Shown here piece by piece: positions 39,301-47,521 of a stretch of 62,005 bases of DNA (within the stretch, counting starts at the first letter, position 1; every line of letters begins with the position of its first letter). The translations under genes were made by a program, and so were the position numbers. The notes beneath the pieces are model-generated. The model had not been told where the DNA came from. It saw nothing but the letters and a program-made list of their open reading frames with translations, and did not search any database. The stretch is from CAYVVT01 sp964454335 (GTDB lineage Bacteria; Fidelibacterota; UBA8477; JABMPR01): assembly GCA_964454335.1 (NCBI GenBank), contig CAYVVT010000018.1, forward strand, positions 1 to 62,005. Reading direction: 5' to 3'.

Positions 39301-39429
39301 CAGGTAGGTCTAGGATACATCTTCAAGAATTTCAGCGATCCGGATTTTGCCTTCCTGGAATACCAGTACAACAATCTATACGTCTCACTGCACATGAAAT
39401 TCAGTGAGGATATTTTCAACTGGCGATAA
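36337..39429 (+). CDS. Outer-membrane beta-barrel protein, probable export or anchoring partner of the DUF11 proteins
   Basis: 1,030 aa. A signal peptide (MIKRYTRRLLIALLLTMSGGVMAQ) is followed by Ig-like beta domains (about 25-225). A long region of alternating, aromatic-rich strands typical of an outer-membrane barrel runs to a C-terminus ending in FSEDIFNWR. Around residues 400-460 the stretch FIDYDINYLDGTLMFKQAVP, then a NPVFIVISYEY strand, recalls a motif I associate with very large FCB outer-membrane barrels such as SprA; this likeness is from memory. Its start lies one base after the stop of the OmpA-tailed protein, so the two are translationally coupled. I infer that it exports or holds the DUF11 surface proteins. 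It is not a classical TonB receptor, as no TonB box or plug is visible. Confidence 0.75.
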   Translation: MIKRYTRRLLIALLLTMSGGVMAQVVMLQPPPNQVTSLHRVSVTVAGKAGVEATLYIDDLVAAKDTIRIDGLLDFLNVEVPSGPVQIKVTALGAGERTYSAERSIHVIGPPEQVIPLDDDFILPADGFASDEYRMEVQDEWGYRISYIKKVTLNISHGALLNEDIDPQTPGVQVVLDDGFFTAEIQAPEEVAADAYLDVTVEGLNRQIPLHYDLPMIPFILVGGLDVAAATMPAEQQDTDLPEFGILNNNNIDLGDNAVAGGRAAFYTTGSLKPGMQLTASLDTDRGYMDQLFVDVDPYEQYPLFGDASTVVYDAQTRSKLYVKLQQNENFALIGDYNTNLTDNEFTAYNRTFNGLLSKWRYKNLQAMGFATSSDRVMRQEEIRGEGISGFYFLQSGNVTRFSEKIRIITRDRYHSETVLETKDLTRFIDYDINYLDGTLMFKQAVPGIDDLGNPVFIVISYEYQSGGVSALIGGLRLSSAFSNGLTIGGTLITEERAPTNYFLYGLDARIPIQDWVNFQAEFASSSNPVIADEVDQGFAYRTEIAATPTPEMGLKAYLRQVDDKFYNPSQVGSALENGSVKYGVSGNYKHLKYGRFTSEFYRQDRTEGTDDEIHSQVFNLNADRMLNERSSLKVGYENAWRERIMVSADSSHRDLSHLLKVQYNILLLDKISGVFEHQQNLDAGNRAKPTNTSVGLTYPVTEKLNVYWKYRLIQGREVKRQSVLGFDSRIREGTQLEGKYEIGGITGDQRNRATIALNNKWELRDWLIVNLAVENAATIDSFEIPTPTHQSAALSVEFLPDLPLKAIGKYEIRDDQTSLQRVITFGGDMKVLDGFGVLTKIDHYENRYKAENAGSVTRDNAQIGLAYRPEQHDVINVLGKLAYVSDRNSHITPRQRQDRLIASSHAYWQMQSRIGLGGRIAARMVLDEEGSLFSDRTRTYFMSIRGEYALNLEWSTILDLRFMYLSPLKESVFGLAAEIDYLIMKNTQVGLGYIFKNFSDPDFAFLEYQYNNLYVSLHMKFSEDIFNWR

Positions 39430-39478
39430 CTGGTGAAGATGAGTTGGTTCCCCTCGGAGCCGGTATCGTCCAGTCTCA

Positions 39479-39512
39479 AAGCCCCATGTCCTGGCATGGG
39501 GCTTCCTTTTTT
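39479..39512 (+). terminator. Terminator of the five-gene surface operon
   Basis: AAGCCCCATG (39479-39488) pairs with CATGGGGCTT (39495-39504) around a 6-nt loop, followed by CCTTTTTT. It is the first clear terminator after 20 kb, supporting a single operon. Confidence 0.92.
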
Positions 39513-39778
39513 AACGACGCCGCAGCAAGTTCACTCAGGTGTAAATGGTGTAGTGCGCTTCGAGATGATCTCAGGGGCTGCATCCTGTGCAGGCTTGCAC
39601 CTGCATTATTGCTGACCACCAGTAGACAGACACTTGCGGACAGCGGGCAACCCGGGTCACCGTACCAAGTGGAACATTAAAATTCTTTAATATTAGACAT
39701 ATTTGCTCTTAACAATCACTCGGATCAGCTACATTTTGACCACAATTAAAGGGAATCAATCGATTGAAGGAGATTTGG
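39513..39778. other. Intergenic region before the cytochrome gene
   Basis: No ORF with coding character. The last 100 bp are AT-rich and contain TTGACC (39736-39741), the probable promoter of the cytochrome gene. No other structure is seen. Confidence 0.4.
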
Positions 39779-40999
39779 ATGAAACGCACACTGATACTTT
39801 TACTGGGTTTGTCCCTCTTCCTGTTCTGGAATTGTGAGAGCACGGATGATGAGGATGAACTTCCAGATCTGGCCTATGTGGGCTCCGAGACCTGCGGTGA
39901 CTGCCATGAAAGCATCTATGCAGATTTCGTTGATAGTGGTCATCCCTACAAATTCAACCTCGTGGACGACGCCGCCCCCACCTATCCCTCGTTCGTAGAG
40001 AACAACATGGCCCTGCCGACGGGAGCAAGCAGTTGGGGTGATGTGGCCGGTGTCATCGGTGGATTTGGCTGGAAATCGCGCTTCGTGGGTACTGATGGTC
40101 ATATCATCGGCACTGCTGAGAGTGCAATTTCAGCCGGGACCGGACAGAATCAGTACAATTTCTATGGCGGCAACCAGTGGGGCTGGGGAGACTACCATCC
40201 CAACGATGTGAAGATGTATAACTATGGTTGTTTTAAATGTCATACGACCGGCGCAGTCGACACCCAGAACCCGGACAGTTCCTGGATGAACGTTCATCTG
40301 GGGATCACCGACGCGGATCCCATGGGATATTTCGAATTCGGCGGTATTGAGTGCGAACAGTGCCACGGCATGGGCAGCCAGCATGCGGATACCGAAGATG
40401 CCCAGTATATCGACCTGGTTACTGCCTCGCGTCTTACTGGAGCTCAGGACGAGAACGAGCTCTGCGGTGACTGCCACACGCGCTATGTCGATCGCTCCAT
40501 CCAGACCTCCGGCGGTCGGATCAAGCATCATGAGCAGTATGATGAGTTCATTACAACCGCTCACTTTGAAAGCGGCATGAAGTGCTCCGACTGTCACGAC
40601 CCCCACAAACGTGTGATATGGGAAGGCGACGGCATTGAAACGGCCTGTACCGACTGCCACGGCACAGTTACGGTAGATCATCCGGTGGAGTCCTGTACGG
40701 TCTGTCACATGCCCTTTGCTGCAAAATCTGCAGTTGCCCGGGGCGCATGGGTGGGGGATGTTGCCTCGCACATCTTCTCCATCAACCCGGATACGACCTG
40801 GACGCTGTTGAATGATGAAGGCACCTTTGTGCGAACGGACAATGACGGCCGGGCACATCAGAGCCTCAAGTTCGCCTGTTACGGATGTCACGTTGACGCC
40901 GACGGCGAAGGTGGCTACGAATCCGCTCCTGGTACGATGGTTACCAGATCTGCCCAGACGCTTACAGAGCTGGCAGCAAAGGCTGCAACGATCCACTAA
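39779..40999 (+). CDS. Octaheme c-type cytochrome lipoprotein
   Basis: 406 aa. ATG 39779 has GAAGGAGA 5 nt upstream; the frame's earlier start lacks such a site. The leader MKRTLILLLGLSLFLFWNC ends in a lipobox-like cysteine followed by an acidic tail, so the protein is probably a lipoprotein. Eight CxxCH heme-binding motifs occur in order: CGDCH, CFKCH, CEQCH, CGDCH, CSDCH, CTDCH, CTVCH and CYGCH. Extra His residues between them are candidate distal ligands. The layout resembles the cytochrome c554/multiheme family, which moves electrons in the periplasm or at the outer membrane. No partner quinol dehydrogenase or porin-cytochrome genes lie beside it, so the donor and acceptor are unknown. 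It has its own terminator and is followed by a two-component system. Confidence 0.9.
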   Translation: MKRTLILLLGLSLFLFWNCESTDDEDELPDLAYVGSETCGDCHESIYADFVDSGHPYKFNLVDDAAPTYPSFVENNMALPTGASSWGDVAGVIGGFGWKSRFVGTDGHIIGTAESAISAGTGQNQYNFYGGNQWGWGDYHPNDVKMYNYGCFKCHTTGAVDTQNPDSSWMNVHLGITDADPMGYFEFGGIECEQCHGMGSQHADTEDAQYIDLVTASRLTGAQDENELCGDCHTRYVDRSIQTSGGRIKHHEQYDEFITTAHFESGMKCSDCHDPHKRVIWEGDGIETACTDCHGTVTVDHPVESCTVCHMPFAAKSAVARGAWVGDVASHIFSINPDTTWTLLNDEGTFVRTDNDGRAHQSLKFACYGCHVDADGEGGYESAPGTMVTRSAQTLTELAAKAATIH

Positions 41000-41029
41000 A
41001 TTCTCGTACCTCTGCTTATCACAAGGGAG

Positions 41030-41055
41030 AAGGGGAGCGATGGCGCTCCCCTTTT
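41030..41055 (+). terminator. Terminator of the cytochrome gene
   Basis: AAGGGGAGCG (41030-41039) pairs with CGCTCCCCTT (41044-41053) around a 4-nt loop, followed by a short T-rich tail. Confidence 0.88.
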
Positions 41056-41090
41056 CATTTGGCGGGACTCTTGAATGAAGGATTGGCTCA

Positions 41091-41780
41091 GTGTACTTTA
41101 ATGAAGTGAAAGTACTTATCGTCGAGGATGAGAAGGCACTGGCAGATAGTCTGTCAGGGTTTCTGCAGGACAACGGTCTCACCACCGAGGTCATAGAGGA
41201 TGGATCAGAAGCTCTCCAGCGTCTGGATTCCGAGACCTTTGATGCCATCATCCTGGACTGGCTGCTACCTGGTATCGAGGGGATCGATATCTGCAGGGCA
41301 TTACGGGAACGCCATGACCAAACCCCCATCCTTATGCTCACCGCCCAATCAGGGCTGCAGCATCGTATTCAGGGTCTTTCCACAGGTGCAGACGATTATG
41401 TGACCAAACCCTTTCATCCCGAAGAGATCCTCGTACGGGTGCGTGCGCTGATCCGGCGTAGTCAGCAAGCGCCTGTGAACATCTACCGCGCTGGTGGTTA
41501 TACCTTTTCTGTCTCTGAGCGCAGTGTGCAATTCAATGAGGCCACCATTGAACTTTCCGAGAAGGAAGCGGATATCCTGACCCTGCTGTTCCAGCACCAG
41601 GATGAACCGGTGGACCGTAAAACCTTCCTCCAGGAAGTCTGGGGCTACAGTTTTGATCCCAATACCAATGTGGTGGAGGTATACATTCGTATGCTGCGCG
41701 CCAAACTGGCCGATATTGGTGAAGGTAAGCTCATCCGTACGAAACGGGGTGAGGGTTATTACATCACGGGTGATGAATGA
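41091..41780 (+). CDS. OmpR/PhoB-family response regulator
   Basis: 229 aa. The N-terminal receiver domain has the acidic pocket VEDE, the phospho-acceptor Asp56 in IILDWLLPG, Thr in LTAQS and Lys in VTKPF. A C-terminal winged-helix DNA-binding domain follows (about 130-227), with LSEKEADIL and the typical NVVEVYIRMLRAKL and IRTKRGEGYYI segments. GTG 41091 begins MYFNEVKVLIVEDE, with AAGGA 8 nt upstream. The stop overlaps the kinase start by 4 bp (ATGA), so the pair is translationally coupled. Confidence 0.93.
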   Translation: MYFNEVKVLIVEDEKALADSLSGFLQDNGLTTEVIEDGSEALQRLDSETFDAIILDWLLPGIEGIDICRALRERHDQTPILMLTAQSGLQHRIQGLSTGADDYVTKPFHPEEILVRVRALIRRSQQAPVNIYRAGGYTFSVSERSVQFNEATIELSEKEADILTLLFQHQDEPVDRKTFLQEVWGYSFDPNTNVVEVYIRMLRAKLADIGEGKLIRTKRGEGYYITGDE

Positions 41781-43156
41781 AAATCGATCTTCGCTCCAGG
41801 TTGTTCCTATCTCAAGCTGCGATCCTGGCAGTAATCATGATCGTCCTGGCCATCTTCATGGGATTCATGCTCAACAGGATCCTCATTTCCAACCTGGACC
41901 AGTTCCTGCACCAGCAGGCGGACAATTACAAAGCAACCATGAGCTTTCACCAGGGGCGGATCACTTTTCACGACCTGAACCCTGATTTTGAGCACACCAA
42001 ACCCTTGGAGGAGGAAATCCCCTTTCATGTGCAGATGCTGGACATGCACTACCAGACCATCATGCTTTCTGGAAATCTTCAGGGCCACAGCCTTTACCAG
42101 GGTGGACAACTGCCGCATCGGGAGACTTATGAGACCCTGATGGGTCCAAACGGAAAGATCCGGCGATTGGTCACACCCCTGAGATTCAGGGACTCGCATA
42201 TCGGATGGATCATCGTAAGCCTCTCCTACCATTACCTGGATGACTTCAGGGATGGACTCTGGTATACAGTTGCCCTGGCCACGCTTGCAGCCATCGTGTT
42301 GTTGACGATCTCCAGCTATATCTTCGTACGCTGGTCCCTGAGGCCGGTGATCCGTCTGGCCGAGCGCGTGAATCTTCGCGCGGCGGCCAATGATCTTGAA
42401 GCGCTGCCCCTTCCTGAGGGCGATGATGAGTTCGTATTCCTGACAAAGACCTACAATGATCTGCTCTTACGGGCAAAAAGTTCCATGGAGGCATTGGAAC
42501 GCTTCACCGCCGATGCTTCACATGAGCTGAAAACGCCGCTGGCGGTCATGCGCTCGGAGCTGCTGCGCTTGGAGGACCACCAGGTCAAGCAGGAAGCGTA
42601 CTCCACCGGCACACTGCATGAAGAGATCGTCCGGATGCAGCAGCTCATTGAGAATCTCCTGATCCTCAGCCAGACGGACCTGCCCTACGAATCGAGACAC
42701 AACGAGGTCTGGTTGAATGACTTCCTGACGGATGAGACCTCGCGGCTGCAACAGGTCTACACCACAAAAAAACTGCGATTTGACCTGGACGAAGTTGAGT
42801 CGATCAAAGTCAATACAGACATTTATCTCCTGTATCTGGTTTATAATAACCTGCTGAGGAACGCCGTAAGGCATTCACCCTCGGATGCCACCATCAGGAT
42901 CACCTGCAAATCAGATGAGCAGCAGAAGGACGTAGAAATTGCGGTCATTGATTCTGGACCCGGAATACCGGAGGAGAAATTGCAGCTGATCTTCGACCGT
43001 TTTTATCGTCTGGATACCAGCCGGTCTCGGCAGGCGGGCGGGAGCGGTTTGGGGCTGTCCATAGCTCAGTGGGCGGCAGAGAAACTGCAAGGATCCATCT
43101 CCCTGCAGAACCGCGAAGAGGGCGGTCTCATCGCCTCTTTTATCCTCAAGACATGA
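41777..43156 (+). CDS. Sensor histidine kinase, HAMP/HisKA/HATPase
   Basis: 459 aa. Two transmembrane helices (about 11-34 and 158-180) flank a ~120-residue extracytoplasmic sensor region. A HAMP linker, a HisKA domain with phospho-acceptor His249 in DASHELKTPL and an HATPase domain follow. ATPase boxes seen are NLLRNAVRHS (N), DSGPGIP (G1) and GGSGLGLSIAQW (G2). It phosphorylates the response regulator encoded directly upstream, with which it overlaps by 4 bp. The stimulus and targets are not shown; the adjacent cytochrome and porin genes are plausible targets by position only. Confidence 0.93.
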   Translation: MKIDLRSRLFLSQAAILAVIMIVLAIFMGFMLNRILISNLDQFLHQQADNYKATMSFHQGRITFHDLNPDFEHTKPLEEEIPFHVQMLDMHYQTIMLSGNLQGHSLYQGGQLPHRETYETLMGPNGKIRRLVTPLRFRDSHIGWIIVSLSYHYLDDFRDGLWYTVALATLAAIVLLTISSYIFVRWSLRPVIRLAERVNLRAAANDLEALPLPEGDDEFVFLTKTYNDLLLRAKSSMEALERFTADASHELKTPLAVMRSELLRLEDHQVKQEAYSTGTLHEEIVRMQQLIENLLILSQTDLPYESRHNEVWLNDFLTDETSRLQQVYTTKKLRFDLDEVESIKVNTDIYLLYLVYNNLLRNAVRHSPSDATIRITCKSDEQQKDVEIAVIDSGPGIPEEKLQLIFDRFYRLDTSRSRQAGGSGLGLSIAQWAAEKLQGSISLQNREEGGLIASFILKT

Positions 43157-43224
43157 TCCGTTCTTAACTATACGAGGGAACGAGGACCATATCATTCAAG
43201 CATCGGTAAACCTGATCCGATAAT

Positions 43225-43431
43225 TTGTGGGGGAAAAATGATCAGAAGAACAAGGTGAAGGAACAGCCGGGGACTGCAGAGGTGAAGGGGACCGGGCTCG
43301 GTCTGAGTCTGTCCCGGGAATTCATCAAGCTGCACGGTGGCCGGATCCGGGCTGAGGGCGAGGAAGGCAAGGGCAGCACCTTCTATATCCAAATACCGGC
43401 TGTGGCAGGTAAATTTCGCGATCAAGAGTAG
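43225..43431 (+). pseudogene. Remnant of a second histidine kinase (C-terminal ATPase box only)
   Basis: The 68-codon frame contains GTGLGLSLSREFIKLHGGRI, followed by GEEGKGSTFYIQIP. This is the G2 box and last strands of an HATPase domain, of the kind found in hybrid and cell-cycle kinases. Everything upstream of the G2 box is missing. The first ~16 residues have no family match. It is not a duplicate of the kinase just upstream, whose G2 region reads differently (GGSGLGLSIAQWAAEKLQGS). It is therefore the tail of an otherwise deleted or displaced gene. Confidence 0.7.
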
Positions 43432-43503
43432 ATAAATTTCCCTTCACCTGGTAAATCTCAAAGAATTCATCTGCTGCCTGCCTGTCGCTGGATTTAAGCC
43501 GAT

Positions 43504-43543
43504 ATTGGTTTAGCCTCCTCCGCTGATGGCATCGTCGTTCGCC
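43504..43543 (-). repeat. 40-bp dispersed intergenic repeat, copy 1 (inverted)
   Basis: Its reverse complement matches 47580-47619 at 33 of 40 positions without gaps, starting GGCGAACGACGA and ending CCAAT. A degenerate heptamer-like stretch (CCTCAATCCTCAATTAGG region, 43580-43606) lies alongside, as at the other copy. Confidence 0.65.
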
Positions 43544-43696
43544 TTTCTCCGCCCCTCTTCTTTCTGAGTACCGGTTCTCAATCCAGAATCCTCAATCCTC
43601 AATTAGGAATCCCCTTTCTGGCAAAGTATTTGCGCAATCATCCGAGAATGGGAGAGAACAATGTTCGGGAAGAAAGAGATGTATAAAGGAACGATG

Positions 43697-44848
43697 ATGA
43701 AAAAGATTTTGATTGTGGTCAGTCTGATGGCGCTGTGTACGACAGCGTTTGCCGATGGTCCATTTCACTTCTATGGCTTTGTCCGTGGCGAGGCCATGTA
43801 CGACGATACCCAGGTCAAGGTAGGTGATTGGCTGCTGTATGTACCCTCCGGGGGCGGCGGTGAAGCCGACGAGACCAAAGGTTTTACCATGACCGGGCGG
43901 CATTCCCGTATCGGCGTGAAGATCGACGGCGGTGTTGACCCTCAGGGTCGGACTGTCAGAGGGCTCATAGAAGCTGATTTTGCAGGTGGATTCCCCAATT
44001 CATCCACAGCAGCCCGCCAACCCAACCTGCGCCTGCGGCATGCCTGGGTGGAATGGTCCAATCCGGACTTGTGGGCACTGCGTGTCGGTCAGGACTGGGC
44101 CCTGATCTCCGGTCCTTTTCCCGCAACCACCAGCTTTGTGGTGGGCGCCGGTAAGGGACACCTCTGGATGCGCTATCCACAGATCAAGTGGAGCATGGGT
44201 AAGGATCCCGTCAAAATTGCAGTAAGTATCAATCGTCCCATGGCCGGGAATGTGAAGTATGATGAATACGCTGGAGGTGACTTCGATCCGGTAGGGGATG
44301 GTGAGATCACCGGCCTCCCCTGGTTCATGGGCCGGGTCTGGTTCAAGACCGGACCGTTCGGCGTTTCGGTCTCCGGGCATTATGGACAGGAATCCATCGC
44401 AGATGATGCCGGTACCCGACATGACGTTAACAGCTGGTCAGTGAATGCGGATGCATTCTTCAAGACAGGTCCCGTGGCTGTTTATGGTCGGTTTTTCACC
44501 GGTGAAAACCTGAATTCCTTCTTCGGAGGTGTTTTCCAGGGTTACACCAAGGATGCGAACTCGGTGACCAGTCTACCAGCAACAGGTGGCTGGGGTCAGG
44601 TCAAGTACAGCATCAATAAGACACTTTCCACAAGCATAGGCGGCGGGGTGGACAAAGCAGATACCGAGGATCTGGCTCCCACCGGTCGTGAGAGTAATAC
44701 CTGGGTTTTCGCCAATGTGGCCTACAAGGTGAACAAGCAGCTCAGTTATACCTGTGAATGGGAGCATCTCACGACAGCCTATGTCGGTGATGATGTGGAT
44801 GATGGCGTGGTGAACCGCTTCCATTTCGTGGCCCTGTTCAAATTCTGA
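43697..44848 (+). CDS. Outer-membrane porin (DcaP-like)
   Basis: 383 aa. The signal peptide MKKILIVVSLMALCTTAFA follows AAAGGA at 6 nt spacing, which favours ATG 43697 over ATG 43661. The mature protein begins FHFYGFVRGEAMYDDTQ and has the porin pattern of alternating strands, including SRIGVKIDG, RLRHAWVEW and LRVGQDWALISGPFP. It ends VVNRFHFVALFKF with a C-terminal Phe, the outer-membrane assembly signal. The RVGQDW region and size resemble DcaP-type trimeric porins, which pass small anions or dicarboxylates. Substrate is not known here. The gene has its own terminator and precedes a sugar symporter gene. Confidence 0.85.
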   Translation: MKKILIVVSLMALCTTAFADGPFHFYGFVRGEAMYDDTQVKVGDWLLYVPSGGGGEADETKGFTMTGRHSRIGVKIDGGVDPQGRTVRGLIEADFAGGFPNSSTAARQPNLRLRHAWVEWSNPDLWALRVGQDWALISGPFPATTSFVVGAGKGHLWMRYPQIKWSMGKDPVKIAVSINRPMAGNVKYDEYAGGDFDPVGDGEITGLPWFMGRVWFKTGPFGVSVSGHYGQESIADDAGTRHDVNSWSVNADAFFKTGPVAVYGRFFTGENLNSFFGGVFQGYTKDANSVTSLPATGGWGQVKYSINKTLSTSIGGGVDKADTEDLAPTGRESNTWVFANVAYKVNKQLSYTCEWEHLTTAYVGDDVDDGVVNRFHFVALFKF

Positions 44849-44913
44849 TCCCCAAGGACCTGTCCATTCTAGACCTGGTTTTATCCAGGCGTAGATCGGT
44901 CCTTTCCTATCAA

Positions 44914-44940
44914 AGAAGGCCTCCATTCGGGGGCCTTTTG
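44914..44940 (+). terminator. Terminator of the porin gene
   Basis: A 9-bp stem, AAGGCCTCC (44916-44924) with GGGGGCCTT (44929-44937), includes one G-T pair and a 4-nt loop. TT follows. Confidence 0.8.
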
Positions 44941-45051
44941 CCAAACTCTTTCCGATAGACCCTGTCCATTGGAAAACTCACAGCGGTATCTTATTATTCC
45001 GGGCACTTGTGATTTCCGGTACTCGATCCAACATGAGCAAAGGCGTCATCC

Positions 45052-46428
45052 TTGCTGTCTGAACGGGCCCTCAGTTTTCGAACGAAACTCACCTATGGCT
45101 TCGGCGACCTGGGCAATGCTGCTGCAGCCACGGTCATCCCACTGCTGTTCCTGTTCTACCTCACCGATGTGGCTGGCATCAGTCCTGGACGGGCCGGGAC
45201 ACTCCTGCTGATCTGCAAGATCTGGGATGCCATCATTGATCCCTATATCGGGATCCGCAGTGATCGTCTGAAAAGCCGTCTGGGGCGTAGAAGACCCTTT
45301 TTTATTGCTGCAGCGCTGCCATTCGGTATCCTCTTTGGTCTACTTTGGACCATTCCGGATGCCATGGCTGACAAACCCGCCCTGTATATCATCCTTGCCT
45401 ACCTGGCCTTCACCACCGTCTTCAGCCTGATCCAGATCCCATACAATTCACTCACTGCGCAACTCACCCAGGATTATCACCAACGCACGTTACTGACGAC
45501 CTATCGGATGGCTTTCAGTATCGGAGCCGGGATCCTCTTTTCAGTCGTGCCAATAGAGATCGTCCATGCTTTTTCAGATCAGGCAAAAGGCTTCTCGGTC
45601 ATGGGCTGGGTGGTGGCGGGCATCATCGTGCTGTCCCCGCTGGCCCTATTCATCTTTATCCGTGAGGATGCCCCGGTCACTCTTCCAGAACAGCAAGGTT
45701 TCTTTGCTGGTCTCAGGATCGTAGCCCGGAACAAACCATTCTGGTCGGCCCTGGTGATGTTCCTGTTCTCCTGGATGGCTCTGGACGTATTGGCCGCCAT
45801 GCTTATCTACTACATCAAGTACTGGCTGAACCTAGAGGCACGTACGGATGTATTCCTGGGACTGGTGTTCGTCACCGCTGCGATATTCCTGCCCCTGTGG
45901 CTGAAAATGTCAAATCGATTTGGGAAGAAACCGGCCTTCATCGCCGGTGCAGGCCTGATGGTGCTGACCCTGCTGGCCCTGTTCCTTATTCCGGCTGATG
46001 CCCACATGCTGGCCTATTTCCTCTGTTTCTTCGCCGGTGTCGGGGTCTCGGCGATCCATATCCTGCCCTGGGCCATAATTCCGGACGTCATTGAATTCGA
46101 TGAACTGAAGAGCGGACAGCGCAGGGAAGGGCTCTACAGCGGATTCGCATCATTGCTGCGCCAGCTGTCGACTTCCATCGCCCTGTTCCTGGTGGGCATC
46201 CTGCTGGAAGCCGCGGGTTATGTTCCCGATGCTGTCCAGACAGAAACAGCAGCGAGGATGATCCGCATCATTATCGGACCCGTAGCTGCCTCCATGTATC
46301 TGATCAGTATCCTGGCGATACTTGTCTATCCCATAGATTTTGAGTTCCATTCACGCATGACACACATTCTCGCAAAGAAACGGAAACGACATGACGCGAC
46401 ACATTCTCAAGGCCAGCTCGAAGCGTGA
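45052..46428 (+). CDS. GPH-family sugar:cation symporter (MFS)
   Basis: 458 aa with about 12 transmembrane helices. The N-terminus (KLTYGFGDLGNA, then FYLTDVAGISPGRAG) and the loop IWDAIIDPYIGIRSDR with RLGRRRPF are the signature of glycoside-pentoside-hexuronide symporters (MelB-like). The mid-protein IPDVIEFDELKSGQRREGLY motif is also typical. Members import sugars, glycosides or sulfonated sugars with Na+ or H+. The apparent start is TTG 45052 with AAAGG 9 nt upstream; a nearby ATG is in another frame. Its 3' end overlaps the next gene by 38 bp, so the two are co-expressed. Confidence 0.9.
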   Translation: MLSERALSFRTKLTYGFGDLGNAAAATVIPLLFLFYLTDVAGISPGRAGTLLLICKIWDAIIDPYIGIRSDRLKSRLGRRRPFFIAAALPFGILFGLLWTIPDAMADKPALYIILAYLAFTTVFSLIQIPYNSLTAQLTQDYHQRTLLTTYRMAFSIGAGILFSVVPIEIVHAFSDQAKGFSVMGWVVAGIIVLSPLALFIFIREDAPVTLPEQQGFFAGLRIVARNKPFWSALVMFLFSWMALDVLAAMLIYYIKYWLNLEARTDVFLGLVFVTAAIFLPLWLKMSNRFGKKPAFIAGAGLMVLTLLALFLIPADAHMLAYFLCFFAGVGVSAIHILPWAIIPDVIEFDELKSGQRREGLYSGFASLLRQLSTSIALFLVGILLEAAGYVPDAVQTETAARMIRIIIGPVAASMYLISILAILVYPIDFEFHSRMTHILAKKRKRHDATHSQGQLEA

Positions 46429-47521
46429 CCTGAAACGATTCCTGGAATTTCCCTACCATCTGTATCAAGGTAATCCCCACTGGGTTCCACCCCTGCGCAG
46501 GGAGCAGCGGGATTGGATCCTCAAAGGTAATACGGAACTGTGCAGAGGCCATCCCCACGACTTTTTCATGGTAGAAGAAGACGGGGAGATCAAAGCCAGG
46601 GCTGCCATTGTGGAGGACCTGACCCTGAACGCGGGCAAGGATCTCAAACATGCCTCCATAGCTTTCCTTGAATTTGTGAACGATGCGGCTGTCTTTGACG
46701 ATCTCATCAATGCACTCACAGAATGGGCCCGGGGGAGAGGTCTGAACAAACTGGTAGGCCCGGTCTCACCCACCAAGGGCGACGATGTCCGCGGGATGCT
46801 CATCTGGGGTGGTTTTGATGCCCGGCCGGTACTGATGAATGTCTACAATCCGGAATACTATGTCGGGCACATGGAGCGTCACGGCTTTGGTGAACATACC
46901 GATCTTGTGGCCTATCATTATGACATGAGTGCCCTGGACCACGATCGCAAGCTCGAAGTCCTGGAATATGCCAAGAAACGCTATGGTTTTACCATCGATC
47001 CGTTGAACAAACGCGATATCGAAGGGGAAGCCCGGGATATACGCATCGTCATTGAACGCTCTGTCCCTGATTATTTCGAGCTTATTCCGCCATCACAGGA
47101 CTATGTCCTGGAGATGGCATACCGCCTGAAACGCTTTGCCGATCCAGGCCTGGTCCTCATCGCCCGCGACCTCGAGCGGAATCCCATCGGTTTCAATCTG
47201 ACCATGCCGGACTACAACGAGGTCTTCCAGCATCTCAACGGCCGGCTGGGGCCCATTGGTCTATTGAAGGTGCTCTGGTATCGACGGCAGATCAAGGGTG
47301 CCCGGAGCTTTGTCATGTTCACGGTGCCTGAATGGCGCAAGAAGGGCGTATCACACGGCTTATATCTGACCGCCTTTCAGCGTGCGTTGAAGCTTGGCCA
47401 TACCTATGGAGAAGGTTCTACCATCGGTGCCTGGAACGCCACCATGCGCCGGGATGCCGAAAGTGTCGGAGGCACACACTACCGTACATATCGGATCTGG
47501 GGGAAGGATATTGAGAATTAA
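46391..47521 (+). CDS. GNAT-fold acyltransferase-like protein (YghO-like)
   Basis: 376 aa. The N-terminus has FLEFPYHLYQGNPHWVPPLR, typical of YghO-like proteins. VGPVSPTKGDDVRGML and the second-half signature FTVPEWRKKGVSHGLYLTAF (an acyl-CoA pocket-like region) place it in the acyl-CoA N-acyltransferase superfamily with two GNAT-like halves. The substrate of these proteins is unknown. The start lies inside the end of the symporter gene (38-bp overlap, different frame), indicating translational coupling. Its stop codon TAA is part of a downstream heptamer array, which may have eroded or replaced the original end. Confidence 0.8.
   Translation: MTRHILKASSKRDLKRFLEFPYHLYQGNPHWVPPLRREQRDWILKGNTELCRGHPHDFFMVEEDGEIKARAAIVEDLTLNAGKDLKHASIAFLEFVNDAAVFDDLINALTEWARGRGLNKLVGPVSPTKGDDVRGMLIWGGFDARPVLMNVYNPEYYVGHMERHGFGEHTDLVAYHYDMSALDHDRKLEVLEYAKKRYGFTIDPLNKRDIEGEARDIRIVIERSVPDYFELIPPSQDYVLEMAYRLKRFADPGLVLIARDLERNPIGFNLTMPDYNEVFQHLNGRLGPIGLLKVLWYRRQIKGARSFVMFTVPEWRKKGVSHGLYLTAFQRALKLGHTYGEGSTIGAWNATMRRDAESVGGTHYRTYRIWGKDIEN

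Noticed and set aside
40130..41341. 403-codon minus-strand frame opposite the cytochrome gene
   Set aside because: It is antisense to a gene with eight CxxCH motifs and to its terminator. Composition has no protein-family signal. It is a shadow of codon bias.
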